Notes: generated from the sequence alone by a model not told the origin. A DNA stretch of 64,000 bases from Ophiura sarsii (GCA_035610835.1 CM069448.1:33613652-33677651), one strand, 5' to 3'; counted from the stretch's first letter, positions 46,849-59,705 are shown. Translations and numbers: made by a program.

Positions 46849-48585
46849 TGACAGTTTATTGATTCGTTGTACACAACCGCAACATCAACAAATCATACCA
46901 ATAAAATGGCGACCCATCTCAGAGCAAACACAAGCAAATGGATTCTCTTACCCGGGTTTATTCGGTAATATAAAACAAATATTTATGTTATGAGATATGT
47001 TTCAAAAGTCTTATTCTTCTCAGCATCATGTTGTTACAATCCATTTATAGAATAAGTATCACCAGTTCAGTTTTTAATAGAACCTGTTAATTTCTTATGA
47101 AGTGCTCAGCAAAAGAAAGTCGTACACTTTGTTAAGGTCATTTAAAGTAACTTTTGATTATTTTTTTACCAAACAAGCTAAATAGACATTTGGATGAGTC
47201 TTTTACTTAAGGCACATGTTGATACCAAACATAACAACTAGTAACAATGATAAGCCATAATTAGCGCCATTAAAAGAAAATTAGTTACTTTTCAAAAGAC
47301 ACGTTTTCAATACACTTGCGGGAAGAAAAGTGGTGCGTGTGAGGTTCACCCCGTGTGTGACACTGTTTTAACCAGGATTGACCGGCGGGCAATCGATCAC
47401 ACAGTTCTGCGTTGGTTCGTGAGCGGGATATTTGATTCAGAACATAATATAAAGGGCATTGCATTAACTAATTGCTGGGAATTGTACCAAGCCTTAGGGA
47501 TACACCTTGGTTTGATTTGGTTTGGTGTGGTTTGGTTTAGCTGTAGATATCAATAAAGCATTTCAAATAACACACATTTGCACATCCTTCACCCATGCAT
47601 GACACTTTGAATTTGAATTAGCCCGCGTATTGAGGGGAAATGCGCAGCGATCAACAAGGGACTGATACGGCTTATGCGCTTGTTAACAATTGATGTTTTC
47701 TTCCGCGTAGTGTATTGACAGTTTATTGATTCGTTGTACACAACCGCAACATCAACAAATCATACCAATAAAATGGCGACCCATCTCAGAGCAAACACAA
47801 GCAAATGGATTCTCTTACCCGGGTTTATTCGGTAATATAAAACAAATATTTATGTTATGAGATATGTTTCAAAAGTCTTATTCTTCTCAGCATCATGTTG
47901 TTACAATCCATTTATAGAATAAGTATCACCAGTTCAGTTTTTAATAGAACCTGTTAATTTCTTATGAAGTGCTCAACAAAAGAAAGTCGTACACTTTGTT
48001 AAGGTCATTTAAAGTAACTTTTGATTATTTTTTTACCAAACAAGCTAAATAGACATTTGGATGAGTCTTTTACTTAAGGCACATGTTGATACCAAACATA
48101 ACAACTAGTAACAATGATAAGCCATAATTAGCGCCATTAAAAGAAAATTAGTTACTTTTCAAAAGACACGTTTTCAATACACTTGCGGGAAGAAAAGTGG
48201 TGCGTGTGAGGTTCACCCCGTGTGTGACACTGTTTTAACCAGGATTGACCGGCGGGCAATCGATCACACAGTTCTGCGTTGGTTCGTGAGCGGGATATTT
48301 GATTCAGAACATAATATAAAGGGCATTGCATTAACTAATTGCTGGGAATTGTACCAAGCCTTAGGGATACACCTTGGTTTGATTTGGTTTGGTGTGGTTT
48401 GGTTTAGCTGTAGATATCAATAAAGCATTTCAAATAACACACATTTGCACATCCTTCACCCATGCATGACACTTTGAATTTGAATTAGCCCGCGTATTGA
48501 GGGGAAATGCGCAGCGATCAACAAGGGACTGATACGGCTTATGCGCTTGTTAACAATTGATGTTTTCTTCCGCGTAGTGTATTGA
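46849..48585 (+). repeat. 867 bp tandem duplication
   Basis: 46849-47715 and 47716-48582 are virtually identical; one difference was noticed, GCTCAGCAAA at 47104 against GCTCAACAAA at 47971. Identity continues to 48585. The unit takes in about 250 bp of flank and the left part of a foldback element. The identical 67-codon frames at 47353 and 48220 are by-products. It is either very recent or an assembly artefact. Confidence 0.95.
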
Positions 48586-48793
48586 AAATGTGACTTTTGA
48601 AAAGTGACTCATTTTCTATGAATGGTGCTAAACATGGTTTATCTTTGTTGTTAGGTGTTATTGGTATCAAAATGTGCCTTAAAAATTCATCCAAATGTCT
48701 ATCTAGCCTGTCATGCCTGTTGGGTAATAAATTAATCGAAAGTTACTTTAATTGACCTAAAAAAAGTGTACGACTTTCTTTTGTTGAGCACTT
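47967..48793. mobile_element. Foldback element, 827 bp, related to 5866-6306
   Basis: AAGTGCTCAACAAAAGAAAG at the left is inverted at the right (CTTTCTTTTGTTGAGCACTT), and the arms match imperfectly for about 220 bp. TA follows the right end (48794-48795); the left flank reads TG, probably a mutated TA. The tip shares CAACAAAAGAAAGT with 5866-6306. Its left half is also present at 47100-47715 because of the tandem duplication. Confidence 0.8.
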
Positions 48794-49423
48794 TATATAG
48801 CCATACTTAATATAGAGTATGTGGTATGTGCCCTGGTCCCTATTTCTCCTCGTCAATTACCCGAGCCTCCTACATCCAGTCGATTAGATGTTGTTTGTCC
48901 AGAATTCTGGAACATTGGGTTCAATTTGTATATTTCATTGTTCTGAGGGGTTCTGGTCACCACTAGCACTATGACTAGACTCGTGCCTCCTCATTAGCTC
49001 AAAAATGTTTCCCTATAAACCTTTGGTAGCAAAGACCCGGGTCTATTGTTAGGCGCACAAGAATATGCATCGTCCTTGCCGACACATTTTAAAGCTACCA
49101 AAGAAGTGGCCAGACTATTTTACCTTCAGGCATCAATCTTGTTGGGACGATTTCCAGCCTGAACAAAAGCCAATCACTCAATTTAAACCAGATTTTATCT
49201 TTAAATCCTCATTTCTGTATTATTTATTGATCACAATATGTTATGCCTGGCATTAATTGCACTGATACCTTGTTAATATAGTTAGAAACTGAACCTGATC
49301 AAAACAAATCTGATATTTACAACAATTTTGTACTTGTCGCAGTTACGACGAATGTTTCTTCAATTATAACAATCCTACTCCGTTAAGTACGTGAGGAAAG
49401 GCTCAACAATGTGTGATAGAGGT

Positions 49424-49665
49424 TTGGAAAAGTGTACGTTAGGTCCCAGATTCTGGACTGTTCTAGTAACGTCCGATACTATTACAAAATCAGTGTTCCA
49501 GTATGGGACGATAGTGGCACGTATAAAATGTTCCAGTATCGGGCGATACTGGAACATAGTTATGGACCACTCGTTCAATACTGGAACAAATCTCACTAGT
49601 ATCACGTGTATCGCCCGATACTGGAACTTTGGTGTTCAAGTATCGACCGATACTGGAAAATCAAG
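49424..49665. mobile_element. Palindrome-array element, copy 1
   Basis: Starts GGAAAAGTGTACGTTAGGTC then CCAGATTCTGG and contains about six palindromes of the form CAGTATCGNNCGATACTGG (some damaged), separated by 10-25 bp. Internal order and spacer text (GGCACRTATAAAATGTTC, ATAAATCTCAC-like) match 62928-63233. Both strands are open over part of it merely because the palindromes read through. Confidence 0.85.
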
Positions 49666-50616
49666 ATTCAACGATAATTGTTATTAAAGAAATATAAACA
49701 GAAGGAACTGTCTCCTGTTGCTTTACTTCGAGTTCGACTCATGTTTAGTATAATTTAACAAGTTGGTTAGCATAGCTGGGTTACAGCAACTCTCATAGGT
49801 TACACATTAATTGCTAAATTGTAGCAAAAGGCGTGACTCAGTCAGCAAAGTCAACAATTCCTTTTTCCCCCATTGGTCCGCAGGGCCCAAAAATGGAACT
49901 TTGGAGCCTAAGTAGAATGTGTACTCGTTTCTCAACAATGGGGGAACGGGCCCCTAACGTCTCTGCTTGACAATGCAATTTCCTTAAATTCACCTTTGGT
50001 ATGAAAAGTCATAAAATACTGAGGTTATGTGGTTCTGGTTTCAGTCATAGAAAAGATGTGTCATGCAAGAGTACTACATTATCAATCTTATGAAGAGAAC
50101 TGTTTGGGCATTATGTTGTCCTTGGTTACGTCTCGACATGATCCAAGCTATTTATTAACTTGCTACAAATGTTAAGAATTTACGCTTAAACATCAAATTC
50201 CTTCATCGATCTTGTCATCACAGACATGTTCGCTTCACATCATTGGATTTTTAATGGATCACCATGACCATTAAAACGTTTTCATGTCAACGAAAAAGTG
50301 GTTACGTGATGTCACGCAACTATATAAGCTTTAACGATGTTTTGGCAACTGAACTGATAATGATTGAATATCGTCAAATATTATATTGAAATATTATTCA
50401 AGCGCGAAAATGTCAGTGCTTTTCTGTATGACATACGCAGCCTTTCGCCACATTCTAACATGCTATTTCAAAGGTCGAAGCAGTATGATATGCAAATTGA
50501 ACATTTGTCTCAATATCAAACCCGCCGAAAGAGTCTCTACTCACGGAATATTTCAATTCTTATAAGGATGTGTTCCCCCTTTGTATGTTGATTGATCTCG
50601 GGAAGGGGGGTGGGGT

Positions 50617-50637
50617 GGGGGGGGGGGGGGGGGGGGG
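50617..50637 (+). repeat. G21 run
   Basis: Preceded by GGGGTGGGGT and followed by AGACAACTGTTTACTGATCTC. The words GATCTCGGGAAGG before it and GATCTCAGGGGAGTC after it are related; an inverse (GACTCCCCCTCCCCGG) lies at about 50701-50717. Confidence 0.8.
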
Positions 50638-51379
50638 AGACAACTGTTTACTGATCTCAGGGGAGTCAACTATTACACTGTGAGAATAATATTTGAGTTT
50701 GACTCCCCCTCCCCGGAAATGATCTGTCCAGTTATCGTATATAGTTTCAAAACAGAATTTCTGTGTGTAAGGATTCTATTTCGAAAGAATAGTATGGTCT
50801 GACGTAGTTTTCCAGACGGTTTTCAGGAAATGGCGGCGCTGTTCAAAATCCGGGCAACCTAGACGATGGCGGGTAGGGGGGGCTGGGGTACCGCGCCATT
50901 TTGCAATATTTTGCGAAATCGATCGTGGTTATCACGTGATACGTATCGTGGAAAAATAATGTACACTGTTTTAACGAAATGCACTGTGGGATTGTGTTAC
51001 CAGCCTAAAATTATAGAGGTCGCAAACCCGGTCGCAAACTTGCTTATATTGAGCCTAGATATAACAAGCTAAAAGTGACATCTCTGAATGTATTACCAAA
51101 GTGTGAAATTGTTGGACACACTGGTAAAATGGTTTTACAACAAGTTTTGCTATCATATTATCAAACTGAACTCAAGTTAAATCACTCTATATCGAGCAAT
51201 AATATAATTGTTTACGCATTTTAATTGTTTAGACAAAGTTAAATAAATCAAGGATACATTTATGATAGATAAATAAATAAAAGGAAACTATAAACGCATG
51301 GGCGGCATTTATAATTGATAAAAATTGACATAACAATGATGTTACATTAATATACCATCAAGTTTAAAAAATAGAAAAA

Positions 51380-51690
51380 TAATGGGAATATTCGAACCCG
51401 TGATTTCCGATTGCCAACGACATGGCCAACCTACGCACGCCACGGAGATTTACGACTGTAAGTGTGATAGTTTTATCATTTAACCATGTCCATTTATTTA
51501 TAACGAACGGATTTTTATTGTGCCATTTTTGCCAAATGTGTGTGTTGCTCTCGCACAAAATGTGTTTGTAATTTGATTATAATTCTTATTTTTAAAAGAA
51601 CGGTAATTTATTTTGACATTTTCGAGAGAAAAAAATGGCGTAACCTGATACGGTAAACGCCAGCAGTGTGGTGTCCGTGTGGGCAAGCAT
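51380..51690 (-). repeat. tRNA-derived repeat, copy 2
   Basis: Minus strand ATCTCCGTGGCGTGCGTAGG (A box) and CACGGGTTCGAATATTCCC (B box). The tRNA-like head and the adjoining 240 bp match 11098-11420. The cloverleaf is not complete. Confidence 0.55.
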
Positions 51691-51730
51691 ACAGATGATG
51701 CTAAGCAAATCCAGCATATAAAACAAAAAG

Positions 51731-51804
51731 TGCTCCTAATGGGACTCGAACCCACAACCTCTCGCTCCTCAAGCGAATTTCTTTCCACTACACTAACCGT
51801 GGTA
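51731..51804 (-). pseudogene. tRNA-like sequence, anticodon position GAG
   Basis: Minus strand: GGTTAGTGTAGTGG (A box), a 5 bp anticodon stem TTCGC/GCGAG around TTGAGGA, then a T arm TGGGTTCGAGTCCCA and TAGGAGCA, followed by CTTTTT, a possible Pol III terminator. GAG would mean leucine, but leucine tRNAs have a long variable arm, missing here, and the 5' end does not pair with GGAGCA. A tRNA-derived repeat or pseudogene is favoured. Confidence 0.55.
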
Positions 51805-52180
51805 ATTGAAAAAATTAACGCAAATAATTTATTTATATCATGGGTCATGGGTTAAGGCACTGTGATAAATTCTACAATCCCGGCCGCCACTCTGTTCAAA
51901 GGCACAAAAAAGTTGACTTGTTTTATGCTTTTTTTGCAATTCTGAGGTGTGCAGTTCGATTTTCTTTCTCGAATTGTTTAGAAAACCATCCATTTTAGAA
52001 CATCTGAAATTTAAAATGAACTGCACACCTGGGAAAGTATGATGCCAAGGGCATATTTTTTGCACGTAAATCCAATACAAGAGTTCTGAAAATCGACAAA
52101 AATATGACGTCATAACCATTGCTTCGGGACAAAATGGCGCGGTACCCCACCCCCCCCCCCCCCCTAGATGGCGGGCATAT

Positions 52181-53256
52181 CATTTTAATGTGGCAAGACA
52201 ATTGGTGATTCCACACCACTAATGATTGTAGTCTGACGACAATCGGATTTTTGCTCTATTTTAGTATAATCATAAGTAATCAGGAAATGTACATATTGCC
52301 CCCAAATGAATAAAGTTGGAATCTAATCCTAATTTTAGGACTAATACCTAAAATCTATCTTACCACAGTGCAAAAAGAGATATTTTTAGTCCATTTGATT
52401 GGTTTTGGGGTTATTTTGATTGTGCATGTTCTGTCAATACTGCTCATTATTTTGAGGATAAATGAGAGCAATTCATCTGCTCTCCAAAATCGGGGGCTCA
52501 TTTCTCGGAACTTTCAGGGTTACCCTATATAAATGTCACATGTCAATGATCACAAATATCAGGAACTTGAAGAAAAACGATAAGTTGAAAATCCAGTCGC
52601 TTTATAACACCCTTTAACATGTAAAATTATATTTAGTGGCGTGGAATCTGAAATCATTATCAGTGTAGGAGAGAAAGCAAGTAAATAGCTAGCCTAGATT
52701 CCAGGCCTCTAAAAGGCGCTATACAAGTACAACTGCCCTAAAACTCATTCCAATGGTCAGTGTAAATCTTAATTCAATTACACACACACCACTTGCCAAG
52801 CCCTTTTATAGGATTTTAATTTACCTAAATACACACCAGTCCAGTGATAGTTAATGCTACTAGGAGGTGTTTTACACTGTAAATAGCTGCCCCTTATATT
52901 ATTCATCTTTTCTATAAATCTTTTGAACCAGGGGTATAAAAACTATAAGAAAAAGTTTGTTTGTAAAATGAAGCAGCTATAGTAGTATTTACCTGATTGG
53001 TACTACTTAGGCCTACAAAACCGACCCATAAAATCTCAAAAACCGATGCCTTTTCCTTTTTTTATAGATATTTAAACGGGTTTAAATAATGGTTTATATG
53101 TTGAATTATGTATTTAATGATATTTTCATATTAATTTGCCAAACTTATCAACAACACTGCACTGTAATTTACTTATTCTAACATATCCTACCTTTAAAAC
53201 ACCAAGGAAATGCAATTCCAAGATCTTACCACTTTTTAGTAAAAATCAGAACATGT
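52181..53256. other. No gene recognised
   Basis: AT-rich sequence with scattered TA-rich words and one CTTAGGCCTAC. No repeat match or coding evidence. Confidence 0.45.
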
Positions 53257-53328
53257 CAGCCCCTGGGATTCGACCCCGGACCCTCCGATCACTGCGCCGC
53301 GTCCCTAACCACTCGACTAACCTGCCAA
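53257..53328 (-). repeat. tRNA-derived SINE-like head
   Basis: Minus strand GGTTAGTCGAGTGGTTAGGG (A box) and GGGGTCGAATCCCA (B box), Ser/Leu-like. The anticodon arm is not formed and acceptor ends do not pair. All the tRNA-derived heads seen in this window lie on the minus strand. Confidence 0.55.
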
Positions 53329-53689
53329 CGCTGGCCCGGGCGCGATTTCTTTTTTGACTAATCAACATTTGTAAAATTTATTTATTTCATTTTAATACGG
53401 AATAATGCAAAAGTCACTGAATAAAACGATTTTTTTTAAAGCGTCTATAGCAAGAAGAAAAAAAAAGGGGAAAAAAAGTAATCGACCGACCGACCCACTT
53501 TTTTCAACTCCTTTTTTTTAGACCTTATGACAAGTTGACAGACATGACAGTGACCTCATTTTAAAGACGCAATAGTAACAGCAATGCATGGGTAAATTGC
53601 ACAAAAGGAACAAAATAGAAAGCTTAAAAGAAAGGGTGGGGATTCCAGGAAAGACTTGCACAAGTCTAGTAAAAACCAAGTTAATAAAA

Positions 53690-53850
53690 GATACGTATGC
53701 TACGTTGCATCTCATTGTAGTTGAAAATAAAATGAGTCAAGTATTCTAGTGTTGAGATACTCAATATTGTATTACAACATAAAATATCCGACGTTTCAGT
53801 CGAGAGACCTTGTTCACGGAGTGGAGAGTGAGAGTAAAAAGCAAGGTCCT
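53690..53850 (-). mobile_element. Possible PLE terminal-repeat fragment
   Basis: On the minus strand CTCTCCACTCCGTGAACAAG, then CTGAAACGTCGGATATTTTA. A GAAACGTCGG word after a short inverted segment is common in Penelope-like terminal repeats. This is a resemblance only; no PLE coding sequence adjoins. Confidence 0.3.
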
Positions 53851-56800
53851 GTGTCTTAGGCAAAAAAACAACAACAATGTTTGTTTCCAGCGCGCGCATT
53901 TCTTTGGTTAATAGGAAAAACGGAAACAAGTTATTGTCAGGGCGCCATCTTTTGTCGAAATTGTGTCCAACATGTTTTGAGATGGCGATTGGCGACATAC
54001 GGCAAACACGGAAGTGAAAACCCGCGACGAAAATCACATTCTAGCGAACATAAGAGTAACAAAAATGCACAGATTTGACTAAATAAAACCATTTCAAGTG
54101 AATCTCCACTGTGAATTTGCATTAAAAAGAGTGATTTAGCTGACAAGTGTTTTTTTAAGAAACTTATTAATTTTTTGTCGATCGTTTATTTTCCGGTTCG
54201 GGTGTTGTGATTTTTGTTCCCGGACTCCACATTTTCGGGCGGAACTCGATATCCCGGGACTCGCTCACACCCTTGATACCCCATTCACAATTAGCAGGAA
54301 ATTGAATGTATTTTTCCTAATTTCAAGTCAAGAAAAGAAGAAGCAAAACCCTCCCCAAAATACCCGCATTTCGCATTTGCCTTTTTAGGCTTACTATTGA
54401 CAACAATCTTGTTTTTGTTGGACTCATCCGCTCTTATTTCTTTTCTAGATCTGAAAACGTACACAATTTCATTTCATTCACACACACACCCCCACTCCAT
54501 TATCTCCATACCCCACATACACACCCCCACACAACAAGAAACACAAGAACAACCCAATTTGACGGTAACGATATTTTTCTTTAATTGTAACATTTTATAA
54601 GGATGTTCCTTTATTTTCATATTTTTTCACATTATGCTACATTTCACCGCAGGCAACTATCATTCTATCCCCCATCTACATATCCTTGCTGGCGCAGAAT
54701 ATGCGTATATTACCTCTCTTAGATTGGCTATTAATTATGCTCGGTTAACTTTTTTATTCAACATAAGCATTGCAATATTTCGTTTCTGGGGCTATTAATA
54801 TGCTCATCAAATAATTATGACATGTGCTCAGACAAGTGCGGCGCGTATTGATCGGCAAATTAATTACGAATGACTTCAGCACAGATTCATATTTTAACAT
54901 TCGACGTTTTTATTTTTAACGTTTTTAAATAATGATTTCGCGTGCTTTATTAAAAATAAGGAAGCGTGGTATTCGATTCTCTGTCAAAAGAATGACGATA
55001 AACCTTTTAACCAATCCCTCTTGGAACATAATAGTTTTTGATTTTTTTATTTGTAAATAACTGAAATCGATCAATATTATGTCTATCGCCACACAACATA
55101 AATCCGTTCTTTGGATCCATACGCGTAAACTGAGGGATTTTTATACATTAATACATTTAAAAATGTACTACTTTGAAAATACACTAACAATCACACACTA
55201 AGTCGGTGAGACGATGTACTTTTACAAAATAGTCACAAATATTTGCTTGTGTACGATACCATGTTAACGCCATATATCAGATACGAAAGAATACGGTAAC
55301 TGTTTTGTTACACACAGCAATGTTTACGCCATACTCCCAGAAAAAACACCCCGCCATGCGCTACTTTTGTAATGCTGTCTTAGCCCGCCCTTTATTACGC
55401 GACCGAAAATCGATTTCAGAGTTGTTTTTACTCTTATTGAATTTCACGTTGTGAGCCATTACTGCTAAAACCTATCAGGCTCCCTAGGCTAGTAAAGATC
55501 AAGTCTATTTGAATGGAAAGCCCAAATAATACTAAACTCATTGCTATTATTACCAGACTCTTTAGGCTGTTTATTATTAGCATTCACTGTGAATGGTGCG
55601 ACAATCCTCACGGCTCAGTTCTTCATTTATATATTGAACACGCCGGTACTCGATATGTTTAAATACAAGGATTCAAATCAGACATGTTGTAAACTATCGC
55701 TCATATTCTTTGCCGCGCTATAAAGCTAAACTTGATCTTATCAGGATTCTCTTGGATATTCATTTCCAACACTACCTAAACAAAGGATCGTGGGTAAAAC
55801 TTCACCATAAACTTCTTCTGTCACGTAATATTGAAACAAATAAATAATACCTGAAGAAGACCCCTAGTACTCAGCAATCAGCAATCATGGCTTTAGGTGG
55901 GCGCTATAAAGTCTTTTCCCGTGGGGAGGATTAACTTAATTAAACTATTCTTTTTTCAACAAAGATATATTTCAACATTTTAATGTGCAAGGTTCATTAC
56001 AGAAAAGAAGACAAAAGCTGTTTACTAAACTGTCAATTTGAATTGGAGTAGTAATATTCTGATTTAGATCAAAAACAAGAATTTTCTCAAATCATTTTTT
56101 TATCAGATCAGATCTTAACAAGGATACCAAAGTTAATCTTATGGCTGGTTCTCAATGCTATATACATGATTATGATACGTGTTAAATCAATTGATAATTC
56201 AATCATAAAGGGACTCATAAGGTAACAGATGTCAAGAACAATTCGATTGGAAGATATTCAGCAGTAGCCGTGTAAAACGTTTCTAAATATTGAAGTTACT
56301 CTTAACTTATACATAGCCTTGGTAGCATTCCTACGCAATATTTTACACACTTTACAGGTTCTGTGCATACACGAGCTCCATGTTGATACAATGCATCTAG
56401 TTGTAACTAAAAAGATTAATGGTTGAAAAAGTGAACGAAACATAAAATATTTGACGATGCGATATCGTAGTTAAGCTTAAAATAGTAATCAAATTCATCC
56501 CAAGCGGAAAATACTAAAATGACCAATCACACCACAACTGGGCTTTTGTCGGCAGTATTTATTATAAGATATTGAGGAAATAAATCATTTAACAATCGAA
56601 AAAAAAAGAAGTTCCATCTTATATTCCACATGAAATCTGAATGCCTTGACCAAATGTATCAAGCGAGGTAATATTCTTATAACATATTCTTTTTGCATGG
56701 AAATATCATCTCATTTTGAACGGCGAAAGCCACCTTTCGATGTGACTTGGGCCATCTTGGAGGTAACACTGAACTCTAAATACGCTTGTAACTCTTGGTT

Positions 56801-56881
56801 AGATTGAACAAAAGATTTTCTAGCAATTCGTTGATTGAACGTTATTTTTTCAAGTAATCGTAACATTTCAAGTAGAGGTTA
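53851..56881. other. Long stretch of mostly unique sequence
   Basis: No duplicated segment, satellite or recognisable coding domain was found. 53880-54060 is locally richer in CpG (CAGCGCGCGC, AGGGCGCCATC, GGCGATTGGCGAC), and 54478-54545 is a CA/CCCCA-rich strip. An exon too short to recognise cannot be excluded. Confidence 0.45.
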
Positions 56882-57701
56882 GGCCAAGTAACAAAAATAA
56901 CATATTACTCATCCCCGCCTGCTCCGATTTTGGACGCCGCACCGATTTTGTTGTTATTTGTTATTTAAAAAAAATCAAATTCGTTGCCCTCACTCTCACA
57001 CCTATAATATCAAGTGTATCCTTCATTTTTATTGACATATGTCATCATCTTTCTTGCATGAATTTTGATTTTGAGGACTTAAATGCAATCAAATCAGGTG
57101 ATACATGCTCCTCATTTTGTGTGACTAATTATGTTTAGATTTAAGAATGAACAACTTTTATTGATATTGCTGGAAAGCCAGCTTTGGATACAATATTGAT
57201 TTTCCCTCATTAAGGTGGGGGCTGATCAGGGATCATTGCAGTCTGCCATAGTTGTTATATTTTAAATTGGTTTCAATCGAATTAAGTGAGGTTTTTTGGG
57301 ATTGCATTAAAACATAAGAATTTTCCTTAACATAGTGTTGCTTATTTGCATGCGTAATGCATGCAACATCAATTTTATAGTTGTGCAATCAAACAATCCT
57401 AATATAATTTGATCACACACTATTCATTTGTCATTCAAGCTGCAAATTATTGTTTGTGATATTAGCAACTTTCTTGACAAGTGGAGAGTATGATATATTA
57501 ATCATTTGGTTGATCTACATTGAACCTTAATTAACTTAAACGGCACCATAAAACCATCTCTAATATTATGGTGGCAATCTTAGACATGGCGCCAATCTTG
57601 GAAAAAATAACAAAATAATGGAAAAAACAAATAATAAGGGCCTCCCTCACCAACTTTTTGAAAAGTCCGGATGAGTAACCTGTTATTTCTGTTACTTGGC
57701 C
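56882..57701. mobile_element. 820 bp element, TTA duplication
   Basis: GGCCAAGTAACAAAAATAAC at the left and GGCCAAGTAACAGAAATAAC (inverted) at the right; arms about 33 bp. TTA stands on both sides (56879-56881, 57702-57704). A three-base TTA duplication with GG-starting tips suggests PIF/Harbinger-type mobilisation. No transposase. A second inverted pair, TTGTTATTTTTTCCA-like near 57590-57620 against TTGTTGTTATTTG near 56950, suggests longer decayed arms. Confidence 0.78.
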
Positions 57702-57704
57702 TTA

Positions 57705-58495
57705 TACTAATTTGGAGGTCATTCACCTGGTTGTATTGATGAGTAGGGAGGAGGGCTGTGGGTCCGAACCGTGTTGTAAACACTTTTGAGTTGGCAGCTA
57801 ATCTAAAACCAGGAAGTTCACTATTAGAGGCCTAAAAGTTGATGACACAAACATGTTCGAAACAACCAAGCATACTGTTGCTTTGTTTATCGTGACGAGA
57901 TGATGGTGCACCCTGGGAATTGAATTAGGGACATAAATTGGTTTGAAACGAGTTCATTCAGCTTATTTAAGGAGGCAGGATAGATATATTATCCGAATAT
58001 TTTCAGTGAGGATTTTCCCCAGCCATTAATAACATCAGTTTATAGTGTATACATTTTTAAGAGGTTCAAGTATTAACCGATATTGGTATACTGATCTTGA
58101 TCAGCCGGTATCCCACGTTTAGGCGACGGAAAACTCCACTGTTCAACGAGCGGTCGGACCTCTGGGTTGGGTGGGTTGGTCGGTCGGGCGTTCTTCTTTT
58201 TCTTCTTTAAAAATAACACAATAGATCAGTAAAAACTGTAAAATGTTTGCCATTTTTGACAATCTAAAAATGAAAAATATGGGTCGATCGATATTTATAT
58301 GCATGTGAACATTGTGTCCCCAATTCCAAAGAGATGGGTTTTACTGGTGTACTGATACCGCAACACAGGTATTGTTATTAGAAGCTATCAATTATTTTCG
58401 AAAGTTTCAGTCAGCGGACACATTTTTGGTAAAAGAATTGAACCAACATAAATTAAACATGAATTAAATGAGATTACACCAATAGCCTATTAGGC
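57705..58495. other. No gene recognised
   Basis: Contains a GGTTGGTCGGTCGGGCG word at about 58169 belonging to the dispersed GGTCGGTCGG motif. Otherwise unique. Confidence 0.45.
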
Positions 58496-58620
58496 AAGGC
58501 AAGGCAAGGCAAGGCAAGGCAAGGCAAGGCAAGGCAAGGCAAGGCAAGGCAAGGCAAGGCAAGGCAAGGCTGTGGTTATAAATGTGTAGCAAGGCAAGGC
58601 TGTGGTTATAAATGTGTAGT
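58496..58620 (+). repeat. (AAGGC)n array plus duplicated end
   Basis: About 15 perfect AAGGC units (58496-58570), then GCTGTGGTTATAAATGTGTA occurs twice, separated by a further AGCAAGGCAAG. The last step probably arose by slippage that copied the array edge with its flank. Confidence 0.95.
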
Positions 58621-59490
58621 ACCGGCATGTTTCGTTGGTTTGACGTTGAAGAAAGGGAAATGCTGATTTTATGCATTCTAGTTGATAAATGTGTCCCGAC
58701 TCCTTAAGGTGAATGTGTTATTAACTCGCGTAAGAGATTCTCAGAGATAGCGCAACAACCTCAATATGATATTGTTTGGGACTATAATATAAAAATGATG
58801 TTCTTGAGAGAAATTGGATTATACTGATAAACACGGGAGACTATTTTGATTTCACATAAGAACACTGCTCCCGCGACGTCTTCTTACTCTACTTATTAAC
58901 CTTTTATAGTTATATGGGATTTTCCCAAAGATATGTTGCACTGTTAAAAGGGATACTTTGGCAATTTCAATGCTCAATGTATAAGATCTGAACACAGAAC
59001 GCCATATAAACATCTATGGTATCTATATACTGATTTTCGGAACATGGCTGTATTAGATAGTTCAATATAATTTTACACTCGCGTCCCTCTTCAACTGAAA
59101 AAGCGTGGTAATTGCGCCTCTAATACACGAGCTAATTAGATAGTTCAATGCCCGTTTTTTTCCCGTTTTCAGACATGCGCAGAAAGGATCACATGTGAAA
59201 ATCCGAAATGTTGAATTTCTTTACTCAGGTAGTTACTGTTCGGACACAAATTGTGGTTTTCGGAATGAGTGATGACATATGGTCTTCACCCAAAATATGT
59301 CTTCAGGGATATAGCTACATTTCTGTATATGCGGCTGTTTGTTATTCTTAAAGAACGCATTAGTAACAAGCATTTATACGGGACTATACGTCCAACAAAT
59401 TAAAATATTTTACGACATTTTCTAAATGTAAACAGAAACTCTTACCCAATCTTAAAGTGACACTTTCACATTAATAACATAAATGAACGC
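58621..59490. other. No gene recognised
   Basis: Unique sequence apart from a repeated GATAGTTCAATRYAATTTT-like phrase (59055 and 59139). No coding signal. Confidence 0.4.
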
Positions 59491-59509
59491 GGAGTTTGCT
59501 AACGATAAA

Positions 59510-59705
59510 GAAACTGGCGGTACCATACAACCGTTGTTGTTGCTGCGCGACCGCGTTTAACATGTCGCACGCGATTCGGCGCACACGTAATGACGCAGAC
59601 AAAGTGTGTACGCGTTTGTGGCGCAAACTGTACATTGTAAACGGGGCATGCAGTGAAAGCAGGCAGTCCGCACGGTTGCTCCGCGGTGCATACCGTACAG
59701 TACAA
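59510..59705. other. CpG-rich patch
   Basis: Much denser in CG than its surroundings (GCGCGACCGCGTTTAACATG, ATTCGGCGCACACGTAATGA, GTACGCGTTTGTGGCGCAAA, GCTCCGCGGTGCATACCG). Frames are open on both strands (90 and 89 codons) without recognisable domains. It could be a promoter, an unmethylated regulatory patch or an exon. In a CpG-poor window it is the best place to look for a functional element. Confidence 0.4.

Larger units (their letters stand above)
50870..52180. mobile_element. Inverted-repeat pair around SINE-like sequences
   Basis: 50870-50915 (GATGGCGGGTAGGGG then GGGTACCGCGCCATTTTG) is inverted at 52128-52175 (CAAAATGGCGCGGTACCCCA, C15, TAGATGGCGGGC). The pair may be the ends of a 1.3 kb composite element, or two solitary repeat ends. 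Two tRNA-derived repeats and a short foldback (51946-52030, GGTGTGCAGTTC against GAACTGCACACC) lie between. Confidence 0.55.

Noticed and set aside
47353..48423. Two identical 67-codon frames as a duplicated gene
   Set aside because: They lie wholly inside an 867 bp tandem duplication of non-coding foldback DNA and show no domain or low-complexity-free coding signature.
51731..51804. Functional tRNA-Leu(GAG)
   Set aside because: The anticodon and T arms fold, but the acceptor stem does not pair and the long variable arm required in leucine tRNAs is missing.
53681..54037. 118-codon minus-strand frame as a host gene
   Set aside because: Part of it resembles a retroelement terminal repeat (GAAACGTCGG region), and the remainder has no recognisable domain.
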